DNA of 64,000 nucleotides from Pseudomonas synxantha (GTDB lineage Bacteria; Pseudomonadota; Gammaproteobacteria; Pseudomonadales; Pseudomonadaceae), in assembly GCF_900105675.1 (NCBI RefSeq), contig NZ_LT629786.1, forward strand, positions 3,348,001 through 3,412,000. The letters are read 5' to 3'. Below, in pieces: positions 53,566-63,908 of this stretch (its first letter is position 1; each line of letters begins with the position of its first letter). The notes under the pieces are model-generated. The model was not told the DNA's origin, made no database searches, and saw only the letters and a program-made list of their open reading frames with translations. Made by a program: the position numbers and the translations under genes.

Positions 53566-54273
53566 GTGAGTGAAGCAGTGGCTCAAAAGTCCGTTCGTGC
53601 AGATGGCGCACGGAACTTGGCCAAATACCTAGTCGAAGAGATCGAAAGCGGCCGGCTTGCGGCGGGCCAGAAGCTGCCTGCCGAAAGAGAATTGAGCGAA
53701 TCCTTTCAGGCGTCGAGGGGCTCCGTCAGGCGCGTGCTTTCCAATCTCAAGGAAATGGGGTTGATCACTCAAACGGTAGGCAGTGGGACGTTCGTCGCTG
53801 ATAACGTAAGGCTCGTGATGCCTGTCGTTGAACACCGCACTTCGGCCGTCCAGACGAGCCCGGCCGAGCTGATGGAGGCGCGGCTTCTGATCGAAACCCA
53901 AATGCCGAGCCTGATCGTTCGCTATGCCACGGGCGCTGACTTCGAAAAGATGGACGAGTGCATCACCCGATCCGAAGCGGCTTCCACTATCGAGGAATTC
54001 GAGCACTGGGATGGCGCCCTCCATCAAGCTTTCGCAGAAGCGACCCATAACAGTTTTTTCCTGAAAATCCTTGAACTCACCACGCAGATTCGCGAAGAAG
54101 GCGAATGGGGGCGTCTTAAAAAGAACTCATTGACCCCGGAGCGGCGCAGTCAGTACGAAGAGCAGCACCGCGCGATCGTCGACGCGCTGCGCGACCGTGA
54201 TGAAAAGCTCTCGCGCGAACTGATCGAAGGTCACTTGATTCAGGTCCAGCGCAACCTGTTCGGGCGCAACTAG
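53566..54273 (+). CDS. GntR-family (FadR/FCD type) regulator, second type
   Basis: About 235 residues from GTG 53566; the longer frame overlaps the divergent FAH gene. Winged helix (LPAERELSESFQASRGSVRRVLSNLKEMGLITQTVGSGTFVA) and FCD domain (ELMEARLLIETQMPSLIVRYA, EHWDGALHQAFAEATHN). Distinct from the other two FadR-type regulators. Probably controls the FAH unit and possibly the convergent IMP dehydrogenase. Confidence 0.9.
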   Translation: MSEAVAQKSVRADGARNLAKYLVEEIESGRLAAGQKLPAERELSESFQASRGSVRRVLSNLKEMGLITQTVGSGTFVADNVRLVMPVVEHRTSAVQTSPAELMEARLLIETQMPSLIVRYATGADFEKMDECITRSEAASTIEEFEHWDGALHQAFAEATHNSFFLKILELTTQIREEGEWGRLKKNSLTPERRSQYEEQHRAIVDALRDRDEKLSRELIEGHLIQVQRNLFGRN

Positions 54274-54283
54274 ACCCGCTTCA

Positions 54284-55747
<1,464 letters not shown>

Positions 55748-55804
55748 TCAGCCTCTCAGCTCGGTCAACGACCAATAGAAATGGATTGGGGATAAATCAT
55801 TTGG

Positions 55805-57049
55805 TCACGGTCTGACCTCACCCAGTGACGCGACTTCACGGCGAATCAGGAAAGACAGCACCAGCAAAACGCCGACGCACAGCGCGTAAAACACCGACCA
55901 GCTCAAATACGTGATAGCCGCAGGCACAGCCATCAGGGTCACCGTTGTGAGTAAACGGCTGCTCCCGCACAACACGGCATAGTCGGTTGCAGATTGGGCC
56001 TTGCTGGACCACTTGAGGATCAGGGCGTAGATGATCACCGACAATGCGCTGCTGGCCATTCCCTGCAGAAGCGCCCAGTGCATGACTGCTGAAGGTGAGT
56101 CGTCAGCAATGCTGATCACCGTTCCGGCCGCTGCCAGGGACGAAACAGCAACCAGCAGCAACAGTGATTTGACCGGGGCCATTCGCGACAGAAACGGCGC
56201 CACGACAAGCGCCGCCAAGGTGTTGGCAATCGGCGCGAGCGTTCCTAGCCCCCAGCCGATATCACTGAGCGCAACGCCCATCTCGACAAGGATCGGTCGC
56301 TGAAAATAGATCAGCGAGATGGTGGCGGTGGTTATAAGTGAAAGCAGGACAATCTGGCGCAAAGCGCCCGGCCGACTGAATGTGATCCACAGACTGGGCC
56401 GAGCGCGGCCAGTGGCTCGCGGTTGATCAGCGCGGGTCAGGGCTAGCACGGGGAGCAGCGTCAGGATCGGCAATCCCGCTGTTAGCAGGAAGGTGCCCGA
56501 CCATCCAAGGCGGTCAAATGAACCGACCAGCACTCCACCGCCGATTAGACCGCCAAATGCCAGGGCAGCCACTTTCAGGCCCGCCGCCGTCGCTCTGTGG
56601 TTGGGGCCAATGATGTCCACAGCCAACGCATCGAGCGCCAGATCCATCGTCGCCACGGCAAAACAGACCGCCAGCCCCAGTGCGAACAACGTGTGGGCCA
56701 GGTAACCCTCTCCGAATGCAATAACGACCAAAAGCGCCGAACTGATGCACTGGGAGAGAGCAATCCAGCCGATCCGGTAGCTCAGCCAGGGCAAAGGTTT
56801 CCCATCAATCAACGGGGCCCAAAGAAAGGTCAAACCGAATGGAACATACAGCGCGATAACCCACCCCATCGACGCCAAATCGACGCCTCGGGACATCAGA
56901 ATCGGCGGTACGCCGTATTCGAGCAGGCCGAAGCAGACACCGAATGAGACATAAAGCAGGCCGACCGCAAACAGCACCCAGAACGACCTGAATGCCCGAT
57001 GAGGCTCTTGTGGCTGCGCGTCTGGCTGGGCGTGATTCAAGACATTCAT
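55805..57049 (-). CDS. MFS permease, RhtX/FptX-like siderophore importer
   Basis: 414 residues with about 12 membrane segments. The AmpG-related pattern (GLLEYGVPPILMSRGVDLASMGWVIALYVPFGLTFLWAPLID) fits the RhtX/FptX family, single-protein inner-membrane importers of siderophores. It lies 7 bases after the TonB receptor, so translation is likely coupled. It takes the ferric siderophore from periplasm to cytoplasm. Confidence 0.78.
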   Translation of the reverse strand: MNVLNHAQPDAQPQEPHRAFRSFWVLFAVGLLYVSFGVCFGLLEYGVPPILMSRGVDLASMGWVIALYVPFGLTFLWAPLIDGKPLPWLSYRIGWIALSQCISSALLVVIAFGEGYLAHTLFALGLAVCFAVATMDLALDALAVDIIGPNHRATAAGLKVAALAFGGLIGGGVLVGSFDRLGWSGTFLLTAGLPILTLLPVLALTRADQPRATGRARPSLWITFSRPGALRQIVLLSLITTATISLIYFQRPILVEMGVALSDIGWGLGTLAPIANTLAALVVAPFLSRMAPVKSLLLLVAVSSLAAAGTVISIADDSPSAVMHWALLQGMASSALSVIIYALILKWSSKAQSATDYAVLCGSSRLLTTVTLMAVPAAITYLSWSVFYALCVGVLLVLSFLIRREVASLGEVRP

Positions 57050-57056
57050 TTCGTCA

Positions 57057-59261
57057 TCACCATGAATATTTCAGACTGGCCAATGTCGTGCGTTCGGCGC
57101 CATAAAAGCAGCCGCCGGCCGAGAAGCAGGATGCGACGTAGTGTTTGTCGTTGAGGTTGTTGACGTTGACTGCTACCGACCAGCCTTTCAAAGCTGTAGA
57201 CGCTTTGTTCAAGTCATAACGCAGTGCCGCGTCCACAAGCGTGTAAGCGTCTACGGAGATATCGTTGTTGGTGTCGCCGTAGGATTTACCGATATGGCGC
57301 AATCCGACTCCGGAAGTCAGGCCGTCAAAGGTGCCTCTGAAGGCGTAGTCAACCCAGGCAGAAGCCTGACTCAGCGGCACCGAGACCGGACGATTGCCCT
57401 CATTGGACTTGGTTGTGTCCTTTGTGACCTCAGGGTCAAGGATGGAATAGCCCGCCAGCAGGCTGATCTGGTCCGTCAGGTTGGCTCGACCTTCGAGTTC
57501 TGCGCCGCGTACACGAACCTCACCGGTCTGAACGTAGTAAAAGGCATTCCCCGGGTCCGTGGTACGAACGTTTTCCTGCTTGATCTGGAAGGCCGACAAT
57601 GTGATGAAACTGTCCCACCCCACTGGCTGGTATTTGATGCCGACTTCGTATTGCTCGCCTTTGGTAGGCTTGAACGCCTGACCTTGCGCATCCGTGCCGA
57701 CCACCGGTTCGAACGAGTTCGAATAGCTGGCATATGGGGAGATGCCATTGTCGAAGGCATACACCACCCCGACACGTCCGGTCAGCGCCTGATCGGATTG
57801 GTGGCTGTTGGTACCGGCAACTTTGTCCTCGGTCCGTGTTTTCGCCCAGTCCTGACGCAAGCCGGCAAGGAACGTCCATTGATCCCATTTGATCTGGTCC
57901 TGCAGATAGAGCCCCGTTTGCTCGGGCTTTTGTACCGTGTGACTAGTCAGCGCGGGTAATGCCGCCGATTGGGCATAAACGGGGTTCACATAGTTGATAC
58001 CCGACACGTCATACGAGCGACCGAAGCGCATGCTGGATTGCGCCCGATCATACTCAAGGCCGATGAGCACCTTGTGCTGGAACGGTCCGGTATCAACGTT
58101 CGCCTCCAGCTGGTTGTCCACACTGAAGGTTTGCTGCTTCTCGATGCTGTGGTCCGCCAGCCGGTTGAGCTCACCCGCTGTAGTCGATGAATAAGGATTC
58201 ACGTAATTGACCATGAACCCTTTGTATTCCGAGTTCAGATCCATGTAGCGGGTGTTCTGCTTGAACGACCACATGTCATTGAAGCGGTGGCTGAACTCAT
58301 ATCCGAACAGCGTCTGCTCGCGATCATAGGCATCGACTGACGGCTCGCCAGGATTGAAATGCCGTGAGATCTTGCCAGTGGCGCTGCCCGATACCGATCC
58401 CTGCGCTGGCACCCAGCCTGTGTAATAACTCGAAGGATCTTTCTGGTAGCTCGCCAGCAGCGTCAGGGAAGTGTCATCGTTCGGCCGCCACGTCAGGCTC
58501 GGCGCCACTGCAACACGCTGCTCCTGCGTGTGATTGATCTGAGTGTCGGCCTTCTTGGTCAGGGCCGTGATGCGATAACTCCAGATGCCTTGATCATCGA
58601 TCGGGCCAGAATGATCCGTAGCGATTTGCTCACGCCCGCGACTGCCGGTCTGCACTTCGACTTCGTGCAATGGCGTATCGGTTGGCCGCTTGCTGACCAT
58701 GTTGACGACTCCACCCGGACTTGCCTGCCCATAAAGAACGGACGCAGGCCCCTTGAGGACATCGATGCGATCAAGCAGGTACGAGTCGACAGCGGGAGTC
58801 GCAAGGTACTGGCCCGACTGCAGCGGCAGGCCATCCAACAGCTTTGAAAAATTAGCCAAACCGCCAAACCCGCCGAACCCTCGTATGAACAGGCCATCGA
58901 ATAAACCGTCTGCACGGCTATCGGCAAAGACGCCTGGCGTGTACTTGAGGGCCTCAGCAACGGTCTGCGCTTTTTGCTGATCCATCTGGGTACGTCCCAC
59001 TACCGATATCGACTGAGGGACTTCAGCGATATCAGTATCGGTCTTTGTGCCGGCTGCGGATTGCCGCGCGACCACCCCCTCTATTTCATCGTCTTGCGTG
59101 ACCTGGGTTGCGTCGATCTGAATGTCGTCGAGGACCACCGCACCCGAACCTAGCTCAGACGCCACGGCTTTGACGGGCTCCTCTGCCAGGAGCACGCGTG
59201 GACTCAATCCCAAAACGAGAGCGAACGAAACCCCGCCGATGAATGTGCACCGGTTTTCCAT
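57057..59261 (-). CDS. TonB-dependent siderophore receptor
   Basis: 734 residues with signal peptide (cut near VLLA). The plug domain has VPQSISVVGRTQMDQQ and LKGPASVLYGQASPGGVVNMVSKRP, and the 22-strand barrel ends in LKYSW. Ligand not deducible, but the RhtX/FptX-like permease and siderophore-interacting protein beside it make ferric siderophore uptake very likely. Confidence 0.92.
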   Translation of the reverse strand: MENRCTFIGGVSFALVLGLSPRVLLAEEPVKAVASELGSGAVVLDDIQIDATQVTQDDEIEGVVARQSAAGTKTDTDIAEVPQSISVVGRTQMDQQKAQTVAEALKYTPGVFADSRADGLFDGLFIRGFGGFGGLANFSKLLDGLPLQSGQYLATPAVDSYLLDRIDVLKGPASVLYGQASPGGVVNMVSKRPTDTPLHEVEVQTGSRGREQIATDHSGPIDDQGIWSYRITALTKKADTQINHTQEQRVAVAPSLTWRPNDDTSLTLLASYQKDPSSYYTGWVPAQGSVSGSATGKISRHFNPGEPSVDAYDREQTLFGYEFSHRFNDMWSFKQNTRYMDLNSEYKGFMVNYVNPYSSTTAGELNRLADHSIEKQQTFSVDNQLEANVDTGPFQHKVLIGLEYDRAQSSMRFGRSYDVSGINYVNPVYAQSAALPALTSHTVQKPEQTGLYLQDQIKWDQWTFLAGLRQDWAKTRTEDKVAGTNSHQSDQALTGRVGVVYAFDNGISPYASYSNSFEPVVGTDAQGQAFKPTKGEQYEVGIKYQPVGWDSFITLSAFQIKQENVRTTDPGNAFYYVQTGEVRVRGAELEGRANLTDQISLLAGYSILDPEVTKDTTKSNEGNRPVSVPLSQASAWVDYAFRGTFDGLTSGVGLRHIGKSYGDTNNDISVDAYTLVDAALRYDLNKASTALKGWSVAVNVNNLNDKHYVASCFSAGGCFYGAERTTLASLKYSW

Positions 59262-59297
59262 GTCTTTTTTTCCGAGAGGTTGTGGGTGTTGTGTTGA

Positions 59298-60479
59298 TTA
59301 ACCGGCAGCCAGGTCGCGATGATCCTGCTCGCCACGCTTCCAATAACCCGCGGCATGGACTTTGCCCAGCTCAAAGCCGCGATCGCGCAGCAACTGCGTA
59401 CGGATGCTGCGAATCACTGAAGCCTCTGCAGCAATCCAGGCGTCGCCGCCCGTGGTTGGAAGCGGGCTGTAGCGCAAGACCTCGCTGAGGGTCTCTGGCT
59501 CTTGCGTTGCGCTGCCGTTTCGGTAAATCCAGCGCACCCGAACCTTCGGCTGGATCTCAAGAAATTGACGTTCGGTCTCATCTGCCACTTCTGCAAACAC
59601 ATGGACTTCAAGGTCCGCTGGCAACTGACGAACGATGGCAGCAATCGCCGGCAAGCCTGTTTCATCCGCAGCCATCAACAGCCAGGATCGTGGGGTCGCG
59701 CCTTTGAAACCGCCTCGGGGACCCGCCAGTTGTAATTCGTCGCCTGGTTTTGCTGTCAACGCCCACTCGGACATTGGCCCGCCTTCATGCAACGCGATGT
59801 CGAAGGTCAGCTCTTTATTGATCGTGTCAAAGTTATGAATGGTAAATGCGCGGCCTATGGGCTGCGCAGTCCCGTCAGGCAGGAAAATCTTTACCCACTG
59901 CGCAGGCAGATCAGTCTCGAAAGTTTTGAGCGAGTGCCCACCCAGAACGATCCGGCGGACCTGGGGCGTCGGTTTATGAACCGATACGACTCTAACAGTG
60001 CGCATTGTCCTGTCGTCCTGAAACGGTATGACTTGAGACGCGGCGCCCGGAACCGTTCTTCCCGCCTGTAGCGGTGATCGGGTCTTCATCGCAATGCGCG
60101 CCTTGCTCAGGGCGGTCCCACAACTGTCCACCAGGCTTTTTAGCACCGGTGCAATTTGAGGGTCAGACTGATCCGAGGTATTGCTGAATTTGCGCGATGC
60201 AATGCCCAACGCTGCCAATAGATTCAACTCATCTCGCGAGACATAAGCTGACATCGGCCCCAGCAGGTAGAAATTCGGATCGGCCTTGATAATGACCGAG
60301 ACGAGATCGGCGAACACAAATGTCTGTGCAGAGCTCAAGCCGATTTCTTCAAGGAAAAAGCCAGCCTGGGCAGGCCAGTTTCCTTCCCAGTTCAGCGCCC
60401 TGAGAGCCTTCAGCAAACGCAGTTCAATGGACGAGCACTGGTTGATGGAAAAGATCATTCTGGTCATGGTCATACCCAC
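59298..60479 (-). CDS. Siderophore-interacting protein (FAD ferric reductase) with N-terminal extension
   Basis: 393 residues. The C-terminal 240 residues are a standard SIP (FAD-binding 9) protein: IGRAFTIHNF (about 208-217, FAD motif), GPRGG, LLMAADETGLPAIAAI. It releases iron by reduction in the cytoplasm. The first 155 residues are an additional helical domain that ordinary SIPs of about 260 residues lack; I do not recognise it. It overlaps the regulator gene by 10 bases. Confidence 0.87.
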   Translation of the reverse strand: MGMTMTRMIFSINQCSSIELRLLKALRALNWEGNWPAQAGFFLEEIGLSSAQTFVFADLVSVIIKADPNFYLLGPMSAYVSRDELNLLAALGIASRKFSNTSDQSDPQIAPVLKSLVDSCGTALSKARIAMKTRSPLQAGRTVPGAASQVIPFQDDRTMRTVRVVSVHKPTPQVRRIVLGGHSLKTFETDLPAQWVKIFLPDGTAQPIGRAFTIHNFDTINKELTFDIALHEGGPMSEWALTAKPGDELQLAGPRGGFKGATPRSWLLMAADETGLPAIAAIVRQLPADLEVHVFAEVADETERQFLEIQPKVRVRWIYRNGSATQEPETLSEVLRYSPLPTTGGDAWIAAEASVIRSIRTQLLRDRGFELGKVHAAGYWKRGEQDHRDLAAG

Positions 60480-61225
60480 AATAAGCCGAGGCGGTCTGCC
60501 ACGGAAATTTCGCAGCTGTCGCCGCCCAAAAAATCATTGAGCTGCGCGATGGTCGGCAGCAGCATTGCCTTCACGGCCGCAACTGAGGCCTGCTCATCGC
60601 CGTAGATGATCGACTCGACCACTTTTACGTGCGCATCAAGGTCCGGATCGAGCAACTGGCCATCGGCAAAAATGGCCAGGACATGGCTCCTGATCGACAC
60701 GCTGAACGAGCGATACATCGCCTGTAGCGCGAGATTATGGGAGGCGATCGCGATCGCCATGTGGAGCTCGCGATCACGTGCAATAAAGTCGTTCAAATCA
60801 TCATCAGCGCTGTATTCACCACGTGCGCCCAGACGCTCACGCAGACGGCGTATGTCATCCATATTTCGGCGACGTGCAGCCAGGCGAGCAGCCTCCACCT
60901 CAAGCACGTAATGCATCTCGAGATGGTCACGGATGCCGGCCCGATTGTGCTGGCGCCGTTCATCCACAGATTGAGTGGCTTGCCTGACGTACATCCCTTC
61001 GCCCGGGCGGAACTCCAGGAACTGCCAGTTCAGAAGCGTCTGCAGTGCTTGGCGGACGGTATGACGACTACCGCCGATTTGCTCAAGCAGCTCGACTTCG
61101 GTCGGTAACCGATCACCAATGCGGTAGGTCTGATTGGCGATCAAGCTACGGATCACGTCAATGGTGGACGCGATCCATCGACGGTTTTTTGCTGGACTGG
61201 CAAGAAGCGCTTGCATGGTCATCAC
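60470..61225 (-). CDS. GntR-family (FadR/FCD type) regulator of the siderophore operon
   Basis: 251 residues, related over its whole length to the regulator at 48610 (shared AARRR, RGEYS/T, RDRELHMAIAIASHN). Winged helix: PTEVELLEQIGGSRHTVRQALQTLL. First gene of the operon with SIP, receptor and permease, and behind a perfect copy of the 15-base motif, so autoregulation is likely. Control of iron uptake by such a regulator rather than only Fur is unusual. Confidence 0.9.
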   Translation of the reverse strand: MMTMQALLASPAKNRRWIASTIDVIRSLIANQTYRIGDRLPTEVELLEQIGGSRHTVRQALQTLLNWQFLEFRPGEGMYVRQATQSVDERRQHNRAGIRDHLEMHYVLEVEAARLAARRRNMDDIRRLRERLGARGEYSADDDLNDFIARDRELHMAIAIASHNLALQAMYRSFSVSIRSHVLAIFADGQLLDPDLDAHVKVVESIIYGDEQASVAAVKAMLLPTIAQLNDFLGGDSCEISVADRLGLLWV

Positions 61226-61248
61226 CGAGAACAGGATTAATTGAGGAT

Positions 61249-61263
61249 GATCCTAACATCCTA
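61249..61263 (-). promoter_or_regulatory. Operator motif, copy 2 (before the siderophore operon)
   Basis: The complement of TAGGATGTTAGGATC, identical to copies 1 and 3, lies 24 bases upstream of the regulator's ATG and points in the direction of the operon. Confidence 0.65.
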
Positions 61264-61423
61264 TGTTTAACTCGACAATGAGAGGTATTCTTAAATAGTG
61301 AGATATTTGTTTTGGCCGACGAATAGCGTTGCGGTAACGATGACTGGTCTCGCCAGAACCTCTGCGGGAGTCATCAGTGTTGGTAAACCCGCCGGTACGC
61401 CCGATTGAAACTGAGGCCAGGCT

Positions 61424-62632
61424 TTAACACGCTGGCGTCTTTGAAGCGGCGCAGGCAAAAACAGAAGCACAGCCAAGAACAAGTGCGGCCATGACAACCA
61501 GACAGCCACCCAACCAGCAGATCCCGACCCAGCCCGCGACGGACCAGACCCACCCGCCGATCAGTGCTCCCATCGCCCCGCCACCGAATGTGACCCCCAT
61601 GTACAGGGTGTTCAAACGGCCGCGTATCTCCGGGCTCAGGCCAAAGATCCGCGCTTGATTAGCCACCTGGCCACTTTGTAGACCGAAATCGAGAAGGTTG
61701 ATCGCGATAACCAGCGCTATAACTGATGTTCGTCCCAGTGTCGCGGCCAGGAGAAAACAGGCAGCCATACAGACCAATGCGCAGGCATTGACTCTTCCTG
61801 GCCCCCATCGATCGGCGAGCCTGCCTGCCATCGGTGCGAGCAGCGCGCCTGGCGCGCCCCATAAACCGAATAAGCCAGCGGCGGCCGGGCCCAGCCCGAA
61901 TGATGCGCTGGAAAGGTGAAACGCAAGGGTCGCCCACAGCGCGGAAAAACCTGCAAAGCAGCACAGGCTCAGCGCCATGGACAGTTGCAGTTCGCGATGA
62001 CGAAACAGTGGAGGGAGCGACTTGATGAGGTGCCAGTAACCAATCCCCGCACCAGTGCTACGGGCGGGCAGATACCTTGGCAGCACGAAGAAAAGTACAG
62101 CGATCAGCAACGCTTCAAGCAGGAACGGCGCTCGCCACGAGCCCAAATATTCAGCCGCCAACCCCGAGAACGTCCGGGATAGAAGAATGCCTAGAATCAG
62201 CCCCGTACTGAGCTTGCTGACGATTCGCCCGCGAAATTCTGGGGCTGCCAGCGTTGTAGCCAGCGGAATGAGGATCTGGGCGACGACGCAGGTGGCCGCG
62301 ATAGAGACGCTTGCCACCAACAACGCGGACAGTACAGGTGCCAGTGCAGCGGCAATAAGCCCCACGATGGTCAGCATCATCATCCGTCGTATGAGCTTCA
62401 CCGGATCGCTGCCATCGGCGAGCGGCACCACAAACAAAATGCCAAGCGTATAGCCCACCTGCGTGGCCACGGCCACAAGTGCCGCTCGATCCGCCGCGAT
62501 GCCAAATGAGCGAGCCATCTCTGCTAGTAATGGCTGGCACAGGTAGATAGTGGCAACCATCACCCCGCAGGCGAATGCCAGCATCGCCAATGTGCCGGAG
62601 CGACTGTCTTTCAGCGGGATTGAGGCAGACAT
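61424..62632 (-). CDS. MFS transporter, probable drug/solute exporter
   Basis: 402 residues, 12 membrane segments. FACGVMVATIYLCQPLLAEMARSFGI and LVAVATQVGYTLGILFVVPLAD are typical of the DHA1-like MFS group often annotated as efflux pumps. It lies 11 bases after the CMD gene in one unit that is divergent from a TetR regulator, the usual arrangement for inducible efflux. Substrate unknown. Confidence 0.87.
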   Translation of the reverse strand: MSASIPLKDSRSGTLAMLAFACGVMVATIYLCQPLLAEMARSFGIAADRAALVAVATQVGYTLGILFVVPLADGSDPVKLIRRMMMLTIVGLIAAALAPVLSALLVASVSIAATCVVAQILIPLATTLAAPEFRGRIVSKLSTGLILGILLSRTFSGLAAEYLGSWRAPFLLEALLIAVLFFVLPRYLPARSTGAGIGYWHLIKSLPPLFRHRELQLSMALSLCCFAGFSALWATLAFHLSSASFGLGPAAAGLFGLWGAPGALLAPMAGRLADRWGPGRVNACALVCMAACFLLAATLGRTSVIALVIAINLLDFGLQSGQVANQARIFGLSPEIRGRLNTLYMGVTFGGGAMGALIGGWVWSVAGWVGICWLGGCLVVMAALVLGCASVFACAASKTPAC

Positions 62633-62643
62633 GATGCGCCGAC

Positions 62644-63066
62644 TCAGTTAGGCGATGCGTTGGCATCAAGCTCGGCAAACACTTCACTGGCCGCTTGCAG
62701 TGCTCCTAACGCGGTTGGCAGACCAGCAGCCATCGACACCTGGACTAATGATTCAACGATCTGCGCACGTGTTGCGCCATGACGCAATGCAGCAGGGATA
62801 TGCATTTTGACTGCGCCCAGACCTGTAGCCCCCAGAGCCGCACAGGAGGCGATGATGATCAGCTCACGAGTCTTGATGTCCAGACCTGGACGGTTGTAGA
62901 TCGCACCAAACTCCATCTCCACAATCAGCCGTCCAAAGCCCGGCGCGAGGGGTTCGACATTGGCCACAAACTGTTCGGCGGTGATGCTCAGGGATGAGTC
63001 AAACGTCTCTGCTCCCAATGCATACAAAGCCTGAAGAGTGGACGGGTTGCCATGGGAAGTAGACAT
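62644..63066 (-). CDS. Carboxymuconolactone decarboxylase family protein
   Basis: 140 residues. The CMD/AhpD-like helical domain is visible (GRLIVEMEFGAIYNRPGLDIKTRELIIIASCAALGATG and HIPAALRHGATRAQIVESL). The CxxC of AhpD peroxidases is absent; only one Cys is in place, so a decarboxylase or lactonase-like role, or an inactive relative, is possible. First gene of the unit controlled by the adjacent TetR regulator. Confidence 0.88.
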   Translation of the reverse strand: MSTSHGNPSTLQALYALGAETFDSSLSITAEQFVANVEPLAPGFGRLIVEMEFGAIYNRPGLDIKTRELIIIASCAALGATGLGAVKMHIPAALRHGATRAQIVESLVQVSMAAGLPTALGALQAASEVFAELDANASPN

Positions 63067-63098
63067 AGGTAAAACCTCTGATTGAGCGCTTTTAAAAA

Positions 63099-63121
63099 CT
63101 AGACTGTACTGTCCAATCTAG
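63099..63121. promoter_or_regulatory. Probable TetR operator
   Basis: A 23-base imperfect palindrome (CTAGACTGTACTGTCCAATCTAG) lies between the divergent CMD and TetR genes. TAGACTGTAC-type palindromes are common TetR operators. Confidence 0.6.
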
Positions 63122-63153
63122 TCAAGCGCGTTCTTTCTGAGATTTTTTTGCCT

Positions 63154-63801
63154 ATGTCCGCCACCTCTCCCTCTCTGTTCGACGAGATGCTTTCTTCCGA
63201 GCACAGCACATCCAAACAAGACGCGATTCTTGCAGCTGCAGGTCGTATCTTCATTCAGCATGGCTTTGAAGGCACCAGCATGGAGCTCATTGCCAAAGCT
63301 GCTGGTGTCGCCAGGCAAACGCTCTACAACCGTTTCCCGGATGGTAAAGAGGCCTTGTTTGGTGCAGTAGCCGAACGGATGTGGCGTGCGTTCCCAGTGA
63401 TGGACATTGCGAGCGACGAGGAGGCATTGGCCAATCCCGAGGCGGGATTGCGAACCATTGGTCGAGGGGTCGCAGCGTTTTGGGCCCCCCCCCTTGCAGT
63501 GGCTTTTCTACGGATGGTCGTTGCTGAAGGCCCACGATTTCCCGAGCTGACTCGCCGCTTTTTTGAAGTCGGTAAAACACCTGCGGTCAGCGCAGTACGT
63601 AACTACATCGCGGAGCTCGGTCGTCGTGGCAAGCTGGCCATCGACGATCCGGAATTAGCCTCGCAGCAGTTCTTGGGAATGATCGACGAGACCGTGCTCT
63701 GGGTCCGGATCATGGGTGATCCACGGGAGCTGAGCGTGACTCATACCAACAAGGTCGTGGATCAGGCTGTCGCCATTTTTCTGCGCTACTACTTGCAATA
63801 A
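63154..63801 (+). CDS. TetR/AcrR-family regulator
   Basis: About 215 residues from ATG 63154 (a TTG at 63148 adds two). HTH: ILAAAGRIFIQHGFEGTSMELIAKAAGVARQTLYNRFPDGKEALF. The C-terminal ligand domain resembles the TetR_C_7/AefR-like group (FLRMVVAEGPRFPELTRRFFEVG). It probably represses the CMD-MFS unit. Confidence 0.92.
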   Translation: MSATSPSLFDEMLSSEHSTSKQDAILAAAGRIFIQHGFEGTSMELIAKAAGVARQTLYNRFPDGKEALFGAVAERMWRAFPVMDIASDEEALANPEAGLRTIGRGVAAFWAPPLAVAFLRMVVAEGPRFPELTRRFFEVGKTPAVSAVRNYIAELGRRGKLAIDDPELASQQFLGMIDETVLWVRIMGDPRELSVTHTNKVVDQAVAIFLRYYLQ

Positions 63802-63848
63802 GTGCCCACCCATCAACTGAGAATAAATCTCATCGACTTCTATAAAGA

Positions 63849-63863
63849 TAGGATGTTAGGATC
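63849..63863 (+). promoter_or_regulatory. Operator motif, copy 3 (before the last gene)
   Basis: TAGGATGTTAGGATC again, without mismatch, 46 bases before the ATG at 63909. It is followed by a hairpin CGAGGG/CCCTCG (63882-63899). Confidence 0.65.
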
Positions 63864-63908
63864 AATCCACTGCCGACTTTACGAGGGGTATAACCCTCGG
63901 GAGATATC

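Noticed and set aside
61291..61423. Open frame beyond the end of the MFS gene
   Set aside because: It extends in another frame over the MFS gene, lacks a ribosome site and looks like a shadow frame.
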